Assembly (NCBI RefSeq): GCF_001431485.1
Contig: NZ_LDJM01000021.1
Coordinates: 116,517-180,516 of the forward strand
Direction of reading: 5' to 3'
Source: Stenotrophomonas ginsengisoli
GTDB taxonomy: Bacteria > Pseudomonadota > Gammaproteobacteria > Xanthomonadales > Xanthomonadaceae
DNA: 64,000 nt
The notes below the pieces were generated by a model, which was given only the letters and a program-made list of their open reading frames with translations, had not been told where the DNA came from and made no database searches. Of the stretch, positions 52,010-60,810 are shown in pieces. Both the position numbers and the translations under genes were made by a program. The stretch's first letter is position 1; each line of letters starts with the position of its first letter.

Positions 52010-53536
52010 TTATTGCCCGGCCTTGACCGCGACAAATGCGTTGGAACCACCGGCGCGGACCAGCAGCATGACCACGTCATCCTTCTTGTAGCCGCCCAGC
52101 TGGCGGTTCAGCTCGGCCACCGAACCGACCTTGTTGCGGCCCACCTGCAGGATCACCATGCCCGGGGCCAGTTGGGCCTGACGCGCGGCGCCGCCGCTGA
52201 CCTGGGCGATACGCACGCCCTGGCCGGCGTCCAGCCCGGCCTGGCGGCGCTGCGCCTCGGTCAGCTCGACCACTTCCAGCCCGAGCAGGGCCACCGAACC
52301 GGTCTGCGGCGCGGCCGGGGCGGCACTGCGCTCCGGCGCACTGCCCGGACGCTGGGCATCTTCCTCCAGCACACCGAGGGTGGCGCTGAGCTTGCGCGGG
52401 CGTCCCTCGCGCAGCACTTCCAGCTCGACCTTGCTGCCCGGGGCCATCAGGCCGATGCGCGGCGGCAGGTCCGAGGCGCTGCCCACGGCCACTCCGTTGA
52501 CCGCGCGGATCACATCGCCGGCCTCCAGCCCGGCCTTGGCGGCGGCACTGCCGGCCACGACCTCGTTGACCAGGGCACCGCGGCTGTCGGGCAGGCCGAA
52601 GCCCTGCACCATCTCGGCGCTGACCGCACCCACGGCCACACCCAGGCTGCCGCGGCTGACCTTGCCGCTGCTGCGGATCTGTTCCACCGCGCTCATTGCC
52701 AGGTCAATCGGAATGGCGAAGCTGATCCCCATGAAGCCGCCGGAAGCGGAGAAGATCTGCGAATTGATGCCCACCACCTGGCCGGACACGTCCAGCAGCG
52801 GCCCACCGGAATTGCCCTGGTTGATCGCCACGTCGGTCTGGATGAAGGGCACATAGCGCTGCTCGGCGCTGGTGCTGCGACCCACCGCACTGACGATGCC
52901 GGCGGTGACCGAGTGGTCCAGGCCGAACGGCGAGCCGATCGCCACCACCCACTGGCCGGGCTTGAGCCGGTTGGAATCGCCGATGGCCAGCACCGGCAGG
53001 TCCTTGGCATCGAGCTTGAGCAGGGCCACGTCGTACTGGGCGTCGGAGCCGACCACGGTGGCGGTGTATTCGCGGCGGTCCGACAGCTTGACCTTGACCT
53101 CCGAAGCGCCGTCGATGACGTGGTGGTTGGTCAGCACATAGCCGTCGGCGGAGATGATGAAGCCCGAACCCATGCCACGACCGCGGATTTCCGGCGCCCC
53201 GCCCTCCTGGCCCTCACCCGGGAAGCCGAATTCCGGGCCGAAGAAGCGGCGGAAGAATTCCGGCATCTGGTCCATGTCCGGGCCGCCACGGCGGGCCTGG
53301 CGGTTGCGCACGATGGTGGTTTCCACATTGACCACGGCCGGGCCGACCCGGTCCACCAGCTGGGTGAAGTCCGGCAACCCGCTGACCAGCGGCGCGGCCG
53401 GCGCGGCCGGGGTCGCAATCGGCGCGGCAGCGGCGGGCGTCTGGGCTTCGGGCTTGGCGCAGGCCGCCAGCGGCAGGCACAGGGCCAGCAGGCACGACAA
53501 GGACAACGCGCGCGGGCGCAAGGTGATCTGGTTCAT
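52010..53536 (-). CDS. mucD: MucD/DegP-family serine protease, predicted lipoprotein
   Basis: 508 residues from the ATG at 53536. Signal with a perfect lipobox LAAC (residues ~23-26), unlike soluble DegP/MucD. Trypsin-like triad His in LTNHHVI, Asp in YDVALLKLD, Ser in GNSGGPLL; loop LA has the Phe-Phe-rich DQMPEFFRRFFG. Two PDZ domains (~290-390 and ~410-505) follow. It degrades or refolds misfolded envelope proteins. In Pseudomonas mucD lies in the algU-mucABCD operon; here it follows rpoE-rseA with 94 bp, so it is a direct part of the sigma-E response. Confidence 0.95.
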   Translation of the reverse strand: MNQITLRPRALSLSCLLALCLPLAACAKPEAQTPAAAAPIATPAAPAAPLVSGLPDFTQLVDRVGPAVVNVETTIVRNRQARRGGPDMDQMPEFFRRFFGPEFGFPGEGQEGGAPEIRGRGMGSGFIISADGYVLTNHHVIDGASEVKVKLSDRREYTATVVGSDAQYDVALLKLDAKDLPVLAIGDSNRLKPGQWVVAIGSPFGLDHSVTAGIVSAVGRSTSAEQRYVPFIQTDVAINQGNSGGPLLDVSGQVVGINSQIFSASGGFMGISFAIPIDLAMSAVEQIRSSGKVSRGSLGVAVGAVSAEMVQGFGLPDSRGALVNEVVAGSAAAKAGLEAGDVIRAVNGVAVGSASDLPPRIGLMAPGSKVELEVLREGRPRKLSATLGVLEEDAQRPGSAPERSAAPAAPQTGSVALLGLEVVELTEAQRRQAGLDAGQGVRIAQVSGGAARQAQLAPGMVILQVGRNKVGSVAELNRQLGGYKKDDVVMLLVRAGGSNAFVAVKAGQ

Positions 53537-53630
53537 ACCGGGTGATACCTCGTGACGAAAGGGCAATTCAGGGCGCTGACAGCTGCCACCGCCGTGGGCA
53601 TGGATGAGGGAAAGATGGATCAGGACGGCC

Positions 53631-54464
53631 TCACGGCTGCGGTGCCGGCGGCCAGTGGCTGCTGGCGGCCGCATCGCGCGGCGGTGCGAACGGGCTGCCG
53701 GACCCGGGCAGGCTGACATTGAAGGCCTCCGGCCGGCTCAGCTGCGAGCGCGGCCAAGGCCGCGCCTGCGTCGGTTCGGCCGGCAGGGCAAACGGCGAGG
53801 CCACGCTGTCGTCCGGCGCCTGTGCCGCCAGCATCTGCGTGGCGGCGGCCGGATCCGGCTGCGCTGCCGAGCGTACGCGGCGGGCCGGCGTGGATGCGGC
53901 CTGCGCCCGGCGCGGCGTGACCTTCGACGCGGCCGCCACGGCCACCTGCACCGGTGCGGCCGGGGTTGCCACCGGCGGCAACGTGGCCTGGGGGGAAACG
54001 GCCGGCTCGGCGAGCGGTGCCGGCAGCACGGCGGCGGCCGGCTCGGACACCAGCAAGGCAGAAGGCGTGCCTGGCGGGGCCCGCCCGGGCAGCAGCAATA
54101 CCGCGACCAGGGCCAGACCGGCGGCCAGTGCGCCGCCGCTGGCCCAGCGCCACTGCCGGGCCCGGCTGCCGGCTGCCGACCGGGGCTGCACAGCGGCCGG
54201 CGGCAGGGCCAGGGCCACGCGGGCGGCAAAGTCGGCCGGGGCCACCGCGCCGAGCTGGCCGCGCAGCACATCACCGGCCATCTGCCAGCGTTCCTGGCAG
54301 GCCGACAGCTCCTGGTCGTGCTCCAGCCGGCGGATCAGGAAGCGGGCCTGGTCGGCCGACAACTCACCGTCGATCAAGGCCGACAGCTGCTGCCGGTGCA
54401 GCGCATCCACACGCCCCAGCAAGGGATCGTGGTCATGGTCGTGGTCAGACGAGTTCGGGTTCAT
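53631..54464 (-). CDS. rseA: Anti-sigma factor RseA/MucA-like
   Basis: 277 residues from the ATG at 54464, which overlaps the rpoE stop by ATGA. The N-terminal cytoplasmic anti-sigma domain (~15-95: HRQQLSALIDGELSADQARF, CQERWQMAGDVLRGQL) is followed by one membrane helix (~109-127) and a very Ala/Pro/Val-rich periplasmic part. The family's periplasmic C-terminal domain cannot be recognised, so regulated proteolysis may rely on this disordered tail. It holds sigma-E at the membrane until DegS/RseP-type cleavage. Confidence 0.93.
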   Translation of the reverse strand: MNPNSSDHDHDHDPLLGRVDALHRQQLSALIDGELSADQARFLIRRLEHDQELSACQERWQMAGDVLRGQLGAVAPADFAARVALALPPAAVQPRSAAGSRARQWRWASGGALAAGLALVAVLLLPGRAPPGTPSALLVSEPAAAVLPAPLAEPAVSPQATLPPVATPAAPVQVAVAAASKVTPRRAQAASTPARRVRSAAQPDPAAATQMLAAQAPDDSVASPFALPAEPTQARPWPRSQLSRPEAFNVSLPGSGSPFAPPRDAAASSHWPPAPQP

Positions 54465-55081
54465 GCTCGGCTCCGTTCACGGGTGGCACTGCGCCCCTCC
54501 AGCAGCGGACGCAGGTGTTGGTCAATGGCCTCGCGGGCACGGTAGATGCGCGAACGCACCGTGCCCACCGGGCAGTTCATGGTCTGGGCGATCTGCTCGT
54601 AGCTCAGGCCCTGCACCTCGCGCAGCTCGAAGGCCTGGCGCCAGTCGGCAGGCAACTGCGCCACCGCGGCGAGCACGCAGCGCTCCACCTGCTCGCGCAT
54701 CAGCTCGCGCTCGGGGGTGTCGGTATCACGCAGACGGGCGCTGTCGTTGACCACCTCGGCATCGATCAGGTCGATGTCAGCGGCCGGGGGGCGCCGGTTC
54801 TGTGCGGTGAGGTGGTTCTTGGCGGTGTTCACGGCAATACGGTGCATCCAGGTCGAGAACTGGGCGTCGCCACGGAAGCTGTCGATGGCGCGGAAAGCGC
54901 GCACGAAGGCTTCCTGGGCCACGTCCTGGCATTCACTCCAGTCGGCGATGTAACGACCGATCACCGCCAGCACCCGGTGCTGGTGGCGGCGCACCAGCAC
55001 ATCGAAGGCGGCGCGCTCACCGGCCTGTACCCGCCCGACCAGGGTGTGATCGGGTTCTTGTGGCATTTGTACGTCGGCCAT
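54461..55081 (-). CDS. rpoE: RNA polymerase sigma-E factor
   Basis: 206 residues from the ATG at 55081, with GGAAGGAG ~11 bases upstream. ECF sigma regions 2 (DVAQEAFVRAFRAIDSFRGD, FSTWMHRIAVNTAKNHL) and 4 (LPADWRQAFELREVQGLSYE, GTVRSRIYRAREAI) are intact. RpoE/AlgU type. It directs transcription of envelope-stress genes and is held by RseA, whose gene overlaps it. A sigma-E-like promoter precedes it, indicating autoregulation. Confidence 0.97.
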   Translation of the reverse strand: MADVQMPQEPDHTLVGRVQAGERAAFDVLVRRHQHRVLAVIGRYIADWSECQDVAQEAFVRAFRAIDSFRGDAQFSTWMHRIAVNTAKNHLTAQNRRPPAADIDLIDAEVVNDSARLRDTDTPERELMREQVERCVLAAVAQLPADWRQAFELREVQGLSYEQIAQTMNCPVGTVRSRIYRAREAIDQHLRPLLEGRSATRERSRA

Positions 55082-55121
55082 ACGGGCCAAAGCTCCTTCC
55101 CGCCCAGCCTGTCGTCGGGCA

Positions 55122-55150
55122 TTGAGACTGCCGTTTCACCAAGAAGTTCC
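55122..55150 (-). promoter_or_regulatory. Sigma-E-type autoregulatory promoter of rpoE
   Basis: On the minus strand GGAACTT, 15 bases, GTCTCAA. The -35 is the sigma-E consensus, and TCTCA is close to the usual TCTGA. The predicted transcript starts ~35 bases before the rpoE ATG. Confidence 0.65.
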
Positions 55151-55242
55151 CGCCGCTGGCGAAAAACTTCACCTACCCGGATTTAACCGCAGTTGTTCCA
55201 ACCTGTCCGGGCAAGCGTACACAGGGGTGACGGACAAAAAAT

Positions 55243-55272
55243 TTGACGGACGGTGAACATCCTTCCGATGAT
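55243..55272 (+). promoter_or_regulatory. Candidate promoter of the beta-oxidation gene
   Basis: TTGACG, 18 bases, GATGAT, ending 37 bases before the start codon at 55310, in the spacer shared with rpoE. Confidence 0.45.
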
Positions 55273-55309
55273 AGCCACCTTATCCATACACAACCGAATG
55301 GAACGTCCC

Positions 55310-57361
55310 ATGCTCCCAGGCTTTGATGGGCTCCGCTTCAATCACTGGCACACCCGTCTGCGCGAAGACGGCATTCTCGTGCTCACCCTCGACCGCAAGG
55401 ACAGCGCGGTCAATGCCATGTCCCAGGACGTGCTGCTGGAACTGGATGCGTTGATCGAGCGCATCGCCATCGACCCGCCACGCGGGGTGGTGATCAATTC
55501 GGCCAAGTCGGCCGGCTTCATTGCCGGCGCGGACCTGAAGGAATTCCAGCAGTACGACGCCATGGGCACGGTCGGTGATGCCATCGCCCGCGGCCAGAAC
55601 ATCTACCAGAAGCTGGCCAGCCTGCGCGTGCCCACGGTGGCGGCGATCCACGGCCATTGCCTGGGCGGTGGTACCGAGCTGGCCCTGGCCTGCCGCTACC
55701 GCGTGGCCGCCGACAACGCCCGCATCGGCCTGCCCGAAGTGCAGCTGGGCATCATCCCGGGCTGGGGCGGTACCGCCCGCCTGCCGCAGCTGATCGGCGC
55801 CCCGGCGGCGATGGACATGATCCTGACCGGCCGCAACCTGTCGGCCAAGGCCGCGCGCGGCAATGGCCTGGTGGACAAGGTGGTGGAACTGCCGCTGCTG
55901 GAAGACGCCGCCGCGGCCATGGCCCTGAAGGGCACCGTGCGCCCGTTCAAGCAGCGCGCCACCGCCTGGGCCACCAACACCTGGCCGGCACGCAAGCTGC
56001 TGGCCCCGCAGATGGCCAAGCAGGTCGCACGCAAGGCCAGGAAGGCACACTACCCGGCCCCGTATGCGGCCATCAGCGCCTGGGAAAAGACCGGCGGTGC
56101 CGGCATCGGTGCGCGTCTGGCCGCGGAAAAGCGTGCCGTGGTCAAGCTGGCCTCCGGCCCGGTGGCACGCAACCTGATGCGCATCTACTTCCTGTCCGAG
56201 CGCCTTAAGGGCCTGGGCGGCAAGGATTCGGGCATCGCCCACGTGCACGTGGTCGGTGCCGGCGTGATGGGCGGTGACATCGCCGCCTTCTCGGCGCTGA
56301 AGGGCTTCAACGTGACCCTGCAGGATCGCGAGCAGCGCTTCATCGATGGCGCCCTGACCCGGGCCCAGACCCTGTTCGAGAAGAAGGTGCGCGATCCGGC
56401 AAAGCGTCCGGAAGTGGCCGCCCGCCTGAGCGGTGACCTGTCCGGCGCCGGCGCGGCCAAGGCCGACCTGGTGATCGAGGCGATCATCGAGAACCCGCAG
56501 GCCAAGCGTGACCTGTACGCGCAGCTGGAGCCGGCGATGAAGGCCGACGCCCTGCTCAGCACCAACACCTCGTCCATCCCGCTGGACGAGCTGACCGACC
56601 ACATCGCGCGCCCGGCGCAGTTTGCCGGCCTGCACTACTTCAACCCGGTGGCGCAGATGCCACTGGTGGAGATCATCCGCCACGACGGCATGGCCGCAGA
56701 CACCGAGCGTCGCCTGGCCGCCTTCTGCAAGGCCCTGGGCAAGTTCCCGGTGCCGGTGACCGGCACCCCGGGCTTTTTGGTCAACCGCGTGCTGTTCCCG
56801 TACATGCTCGAAGCGGCCAACGCTTACGCCGAAGGCATTGCCGGCCCGCTGATCGACAAGGCGGCGGTCAACTTCGGCATGCCGATGGGCCCGATCGAGC
56901 TGCTGGACACCGTGGGCCTGGACGTGGCCGCCGGCGTCGGCCGCGAGCTGGCCCCGTTCCTGGGCCTGCAGATCCCGGCCGCGCTTGCCACCGTCGATCC
57001 TGCCAAGCGCGGCAAGAAGGATGGTGAAGGCATCTACAAGTGGGAGAACGGCAAGGCCATCAAGCCCCCGCTGGGCAAGGATGCGCAGGCACCGAGCGAC
57101 CTGGAAGACCGCCTGATCCTGCCCCTGCTCAACGAGTCGGTGGCCTGTCTGCACGAAGGCGTGGTGGCCGATGCCGACCTGCTCGATGCCGGGGTGATCT
57201 TCGGCACCGGCTTTGCGCCCTTCCACGGCGGCCCGATCCAGTACATCCGCAGCGTCGGCCCGGACGTGCTGGTGGCCCGCCTGAAGGCCCTGCAGGCCCG
57301 CTACGGCGACCGCTTCGCCCCGCGCCCGGGCTGGGACAACCCGGCCCTGCGCACTGGCTGA
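55310..57361 (+). CDS. Multifunctional fatty-acid oxidation protein (FadB/FadJ-like)
   Basis: 683 residues from the ATG at 55310 (MLPGFDGLRFNHW); an ATG at 55295 is also in frame. N-terminal enoyl-CoA hydratase domain with both catalytic Glu (GGTELALACR, GLPEVQLGIIPGWGG). Central NAD-binding 3-hydroxyacyl-CoA dehydrogenase starting VHVVGAGVMGGDIAA, with catalytic His in GLHYFNPVAQMPLVE, then C-terminal dehydrogenase repeats. It carries out two steps of beta-oxidation. No thiolase (FadA) gene is adjacent; the thiolase in this window lies 18 kb away. Divergent from rpoE. Confidence 0.93.
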   Translation: MLPGFDGLRFNHWHTRLREDGILVLTLDRKDSAVNAMSQDVLLELDALIERIAIDPPRGVVINSAKSAGFIAGADLKEFQQYDAMGTVGDAIARGQNIYQKLASLRVPTVAAIHGHCLGGGTELALACRYRVAADNARIGLPEVQLGIIPGWGGTARLPQLIGAPAAMDMILTGRNLSAKAARGNGLVDKVVELPLLEDAAAAMALKGTVRPFKQRATAWATNTWPARKLLAPQMAKQVARKARKAHYPAPYAAISAWEKTGGAGIGARLAAEKRAVVKLASGPVARNLMRIYFLSERLKGLGGKDSGIAHVHVVGAGVMGGDIAAFSALKGFNVTLQDREQRFIDGALTRAQTLFEKKVRDPAKRPEVAARLSGDLSGAGAAKADLVIEAIIENPQAKRDLYAQLEPAMKADALLSTNTSSIPLDELTDHIARPAQFAGLHYFNPVAQMPLVEIIRHDGMAADTERRLAAFCKALGKFPVPVTGTPGFLVNRVLFPYMLEAANAYAEGIAGPLIDKAAVNFGMPMGPIELLDTVGLDVAAGVGRELAPFLGLQIPAALATVDPAKRGKKDGEGIYKWENGKAIKPPLGKDAQAPSDLEDRLILPLLNESVACLHEGVVADADLLDAGVIFGTGFAPFHGGPIQYIRSVGPDVLVARLKALQARYGDRFAPRPGWDNPALRTG

Positions 57362-57533
57362 CCGCCGCCGCCAGCATGCCAACACGGCCGCCTGCGGGAG
57401 GCCGTACTGTATCTGCCAGCTGAACCCTGCTGGCCGTACGTCACGGCCAGGCCGCCGCGGCCACTCAAATGCCAGCATTTGCGGCCGATACAACCCTGAT
57501 ACCCCACAAGCAACACGTTGCATCGGATTGCTG

Positions 57534-58913
57534 ATGTCCCCGCAAGCCCCTCAAGGCGAACTCACCGCGCCCCTGCGCCAGGCGTGGCTGGCCCGCCTGG
57601 ACACCACCAGTGCCGAGGCCTTCGCCCTGCTCGACGCCCTGGCCGCTGACACCCCCGACAGCCTGGCCCGGCATTTCTATGCCGTGCTGATGGATGACAG
57701 CCGCGCCAACCGCTTCCTGGACCATGAACAGGTCCGCCACCGCCTGCAGCCGGCCCTGCAGCGCTGGCTGCAGCAGGTGCTGTGCGCACGCAGCGGGCAT
57801 GTCGATGCCCTGCTGCAGCAGCAGAACGTGATCGGTGATGTGCACGCCCGCGTCGGCATCCCGGTGGACCTGGTGCTGCGCGGCATGCGCGTGATCAAGC
57901 TGGCCCTGGTCGATGCAGCAGTGCAGCGGGCAACCAGCCCGGCCCTGGCCCACGAAGCCATCGCCACCCTGCTGTGCTCGATCGGCATTGCCCAGGAGGG
58001 CATGACCCTGGCCTATTCGCGTTCGCGCGAACGTTCGGCCCGGGCCGATGCGGCCTACCGCCTGTTTTCGCTGATCCAGAACATCAGCGCCGAACGCGAG
58101 CGCCAGCGTGCCCTGCTGCTGGATTGGGAAAACCAGCTGCTGTACGCCCTGGCCGGACCGGCCGGACTGGCCTCGGTGGAGCCACTGGCCGGCGCCGAAT
58201 TCGGCCTGTGGTTCGTGCACAAGGGCATTCCCAGCTTTGGCCAGAGCAGCGAAACCGACCACACCCTGGAACTGATTGCACAGATCGACCAGCTGCTGGC
58301 CCGCCAGCAGACCGGCAATGCGCTGCCGCCCTTGCCCTGCCTGGAGCAGATCCGCCAGCGCCTGGCCCAGATCCACCACCTGCAGGGCATGCTGTTCGAG
58401 CGCATCGGCCAGCTCGATTCGGGCAGCGACACCCTGACCAACCTGCTCAACCGCCGCTTCCTGCCCACCGTACTGCGCCGCGAGATCGAGCTGGGCAACA
58501 GCAACAACAGCAGCTTTGCGGTGCTGTTGATCGACCTGGACCACTTCAAGCAGATCAACGACAACCACGGCCACGAAACCGGTGACCGCGCCCTGCAGCA
58601 GGTGGCCGCCACCCTGTCCCAGTACACCCGTGGCAGCGATTACCTGTTCCGCTACGGCGGCGAGGAGTTTGTGGCGGTGGTGGTCGGAGTCAACGAGGGG
58701 CAGGCCTGCGCGATTGCCGAAAACCTGCGCAAGCTGATCGCCAACCAACCGCTGCAGCTGCCTGATGGCACCGGCCTGCCGCTGAGCGCCAGCATCGGCG
58801 TGGCCGCGTTTGACGGCCACCCGGATTACGAGCGCCTGATGGCCCGCGCCGATGCGGCGATGTATCAAGCCAAGCATGCCGGCCGCAACCAGGTGGTGCT
58901 CAGCCAGGCGTGA
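57534..58913 (+). CDS. Globin-coupled diguanylate cyclase (DosC-like)
   Basis: 460 residues from the ATG at 57534. N-terminal globin-coupled sensor (~15-160) with proximal haem His104 in IGDVHARVGIP and a Tyr49 (HFYAVLM) at the distal position; their separation of 55 residues equals Tyr43/His98 of E. coli DosC (YddV). A middle domain (~170-290), then GGDEF with active site GGEEF at 375-379, preceded by an RxxD inhibitory site (RGSD) five residues earlier. It should make c-di-GMP in response to O2. Cytoplasmic; no cognate phosphodiesterase gene is adjacent. Confidence 0.92.
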   Translation: MSPQAPQGELTAPLRQAWLARLDTTSAEAFALLDALAADTPDSLARHFYAVLMDDSRANRFLDHEQVRHRLQPALQRWLQQVLCARSGHVDALLQQQNVIGDVHARVGIPVDLVLRGMRVIKLALVDAAVQRATSPALAHEAIATLLCSIGIAQEGMTLAYSRSRERSARADAAYRLFSLIQNISAERERQRALLLDWENQLLYALAGPAGLASVEPLAGAEFGLWFVHKGIPSFGQSSETDHTLELIAQIDQLLARQQTGNALPPLPCLEQIRQRLAQIHHLQGMLFERIGQLDSGSDTLTNLLNRRFLPTVLRREIELGNSNNSSFAVLLIDLDHFKQINDNHGHETGDRALQQVAATLSQYTRGSDYLFRYGGEEFVAVVVGVNEGQACAIAENLRKLIANQPLQLPDGTGLPLSASIGVAAFDGHPDYERLMARADAAMYQAKHAGRNQVVLSQA

Positions 58914-58979
58914 TGACTGTCATCAATGCGTAACAGGGCATTGCCAGAATGAAGGCCCTTTGTTTGTAGAAACCCCTGT

Positions 58980-60527
58980 ATGGAATGGTTATCGGATCCG
59001 AACATCTGGCTGGGCCTGTCCACGCTGATCGTGCTGGAAATCATCCTGGGTATCGACAACCTGGTGTTCATCGCGATCCTGGCCGACAAGCTGCCGCCGG
59101 AGCAGCGCGACAAGGCCCGCCTGATCGGCCTGGGCCTGGCCCTGCTGATGCGCGTGGGCCTGTTGTTTGCCCTGTCCTGGATCATGGGTCTGGTCGAGCC
59201 GCTGTTCTCCGTATGGGGAAAATCCTTCTCCTGGCGTGATTTGATCCTGCTCGGCGGCGGCCTGTTCCTGCTGTTCAAGGCCACCATGGAGCTGCACGAG
59301 CGCCTGGAAGGCACCACCCATGCCGAGGGTGGCAACAAGGCCTACGCCAGCTTCGGCCTGGTGATCACCCAGATCGTGGTGCTCGATGCGGTGTTCTCGC
59401 TGGACTCGGTGATCACTGCGGTGGGCATGGTCGACCAGCTGGGCGTGATGGTCGCTGCGGTGATCATCGCCGTCGGCGTGATGATGCTGGCCAGCAAGCC
59501 GCTCACCGCCTTTGTCGGCAAGCACCCTACCGTGGTGGTGCTGTGCCTGGGCTTCTTGATGATGATCGGCTTTGCCCTGGTCGCCGAAGGCCTGGGCTTC
59601 AAGATTCCCAAGGGCTATCTGTATGCCGCCATCGCCTTCTCGATCGGCGTTGAGGCATTCAACCAGCTGTCGCGCCACCGCCGCGAGAAGCTCGAACGCA
59701 AGGTGCCGCTGCGCGAGCGCACTGCCAACAACGTCCTGCGCCTGCTCGGTGCCCGCCCGATCGGCGAGACCACGCCTGCCGCCGCCAGTGCCAGCAGCAC
59801 CCAGACAGACCGCGAGATCGGCCTGGAAGCGGCCGAGCACGACATGATCCGCTCGGTGCTGACCCTGGGCGAACGCTCGGTGACCAGCGTGATGACCGTG
59901 CGCGGCGATCTGCAGTGGATCGACGCACGACGCGGCAACGAGCATGCCCGCCAGCGCCTGATGGATTCGCCGCATACCCGCCTGCTGGTCTGCGACGGCG
60001 AGCTGGACAACCTGCAGGGCGTGGTGCAGAGCCGCGACCTGCTGGCCGGGCTGATTGCCGGCAAGCCGCTGGTGCTGGCCGAACACCTGCGCGAGCCGTT
60101 GACCCTGCCGGAAAACACCACTGCCCTGCGCGCCCTGGAACGCATCCGCGAGCACCCCATTGCGCTGGCGGTGATCGTCGATGAGTACGGCAACATCCAG
60201 GGCCTGGTCACCGCCAACGACCTGCTGGCCGCCATCGCCGGCGACCTGGCCGACACCCGCGATGCCGACTGGGGCAGCCAGCAGCAGGATGACGGCAGCT
60301 GGATCATCGATGCCTCGCTGGCATTGGAGGACGTACAGCGCGCCACCGGCATCGCCCTGCCGCGCAACAGCGCCTATGTGTCCCTGTCCGGCTTGTTCCT
60401 GCACCAGCTGCAGCGCCTGCCGCAGGCCGGTGACAGCATCCAGGTCGATGGCTGGCAGCTGGACGTGCTGGACCTGGAGCGTCGGCGCGTTGGCCGGGCG
60501 CGCCTGAGCCCGGTTCCGGCCGCCTGA
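58980..60527 (+). CDS. TerC-family membrane protein with CBS and CorC domains
   Basis: 515 residues from the ATG at 58980. TerC domain ~1-235 with about seven membrane helices and the family motifs [20 protein letters not shown] and [15 protein letters not shown], whose acidic Asp residues line a predicted metal route. Next a CBS pair (~300-420: [33 protein letters not shown]) and a C-terminal CorC/HlyC transporter-associated domain (~430-510). Such YegH/YoaE-type proteins are predicted metal exporters, Mn2+ being the known cargo of some TerC relatives. It follows the globin-cyclase gene by 66 bp. Confidence 0.92.
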   Translation: MEWLSDPNIWLGLSTLIVLEIILGIDNLVFIAILADKLPPEQRDKARLIGLGLALLMRVGLLFALSWIMGLVEPLFSVWGKSFSWRDLILLGGGLFLLFKATMELHERLEGTTHAEGGNKAYASFGLVITQIVVLDAVFSLDSVITAVGMVDQLGVMVAAVIIAVGVMMLASKPLTAFVGKHPTVVVLCLGFLMMIGFALVAEGLGFKIPKGYLYAAIAFSIGVEAFNQLSRHRREKLERKVPLRERTANNVLRLLGARPIGETTPAAASASSTQTDREIGLEAAEHDMIRSVLTLGERSVTSVMTVRGDLQWIDARRGNEHARQRLMDSPHTRLLVCDGELDNLQGVVQSRDLLAGLIAGKPLVLAEHLREPLTLPENTTALRALERIREHPIALAVIVDEYGNIQGLVTANDLLAAIAGDLADTRDADWGSQQQDDGSWIIDASLALEDVQRATGIALPRNSAYVSLSGLFLHQLQRLPQAGDSIQVDGWQLDVLDLERRRVGRARLSPVPAA

Positions 60528-60552
60528 GCCACGGCCTTATCCCGCAGTCAAT

Positions 60553-60580
60553 ACAGGCCCCGCCGCAAGGCGGGGCCTGT
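60553..60580 (+). terminator. Terminator after the TerC gene
   Basis: A perfect 12-bp repeat, ACAGGCCCCGCC / GGCGGGGCCTGT, with a 4-base loop. T-run absent, so partial termination is possible. Confidence 0.7.
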
Positions 60581-60771
60581 GCATATCGGCCATCGCCCAC
60601 TGGCCGGCATTGCCCACCCCAACACTGCTCGGGCCAGCAGCACGCAAACAAGCACGACATACCAGTGCACGGCACTGGCCATCCAGCGGCCCGGCACCGG
60701 ACTGGCGCCGCAGCGCCAGCCCCGCACGCAGCGGCGCATCCGCACACCTGCCAGCAACCCCACGCACAAAA
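60581..60771. other. Intergenic stretch between two terminators
   Basis: No supported gene. Minus-strand frames can be read through it, one with a hydrophobic stretch, but they run through the desaturase terminator and lack a ribosome site. No repeat or RNA element was seen. Confidence 0.5.
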
Positions 60772-60794
60772 AACCCCCGCACAAGGCGGGGGTT
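60772..60794 (-). terminator. Terminator of the desaturase operon
   Basis: Stem AACCCCCGC / GCGGGGGTT with a 5-base loop, followed on the minus strand by a run of T. Confidence 0.9.
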
Positions 60795-60810
60795 GGGTCA
60801 GGTATGAAAC

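Noticed and set aside
50056..52026. 656-residue plus-strand open frame opposite lepA
   Set aside because: Antisense to an essential-type gene with all motifs; no ribosome site.
55280..57523. 747-residue minus-strand open frame opposite the beta-oxidation gene
   Set aside because: Mirror of a clear FadB-type gene; composition is low-complexity Gly/His/Gln/Arg typical of antisense frames.
58914..58979. Mn2+ (yybP-ykoY) riboswitch before the TerC-type gene
   Set aside because: Only 66 bases are available and the expected paired helices and conserved loops were not seen.
60548..60782. Small minus-strand frames with a hydrophobic stretch before the TerC end
   Set aside because: They begin inside the desaturase terminator, lack a Shine-Dalgarno and show no family likeness.
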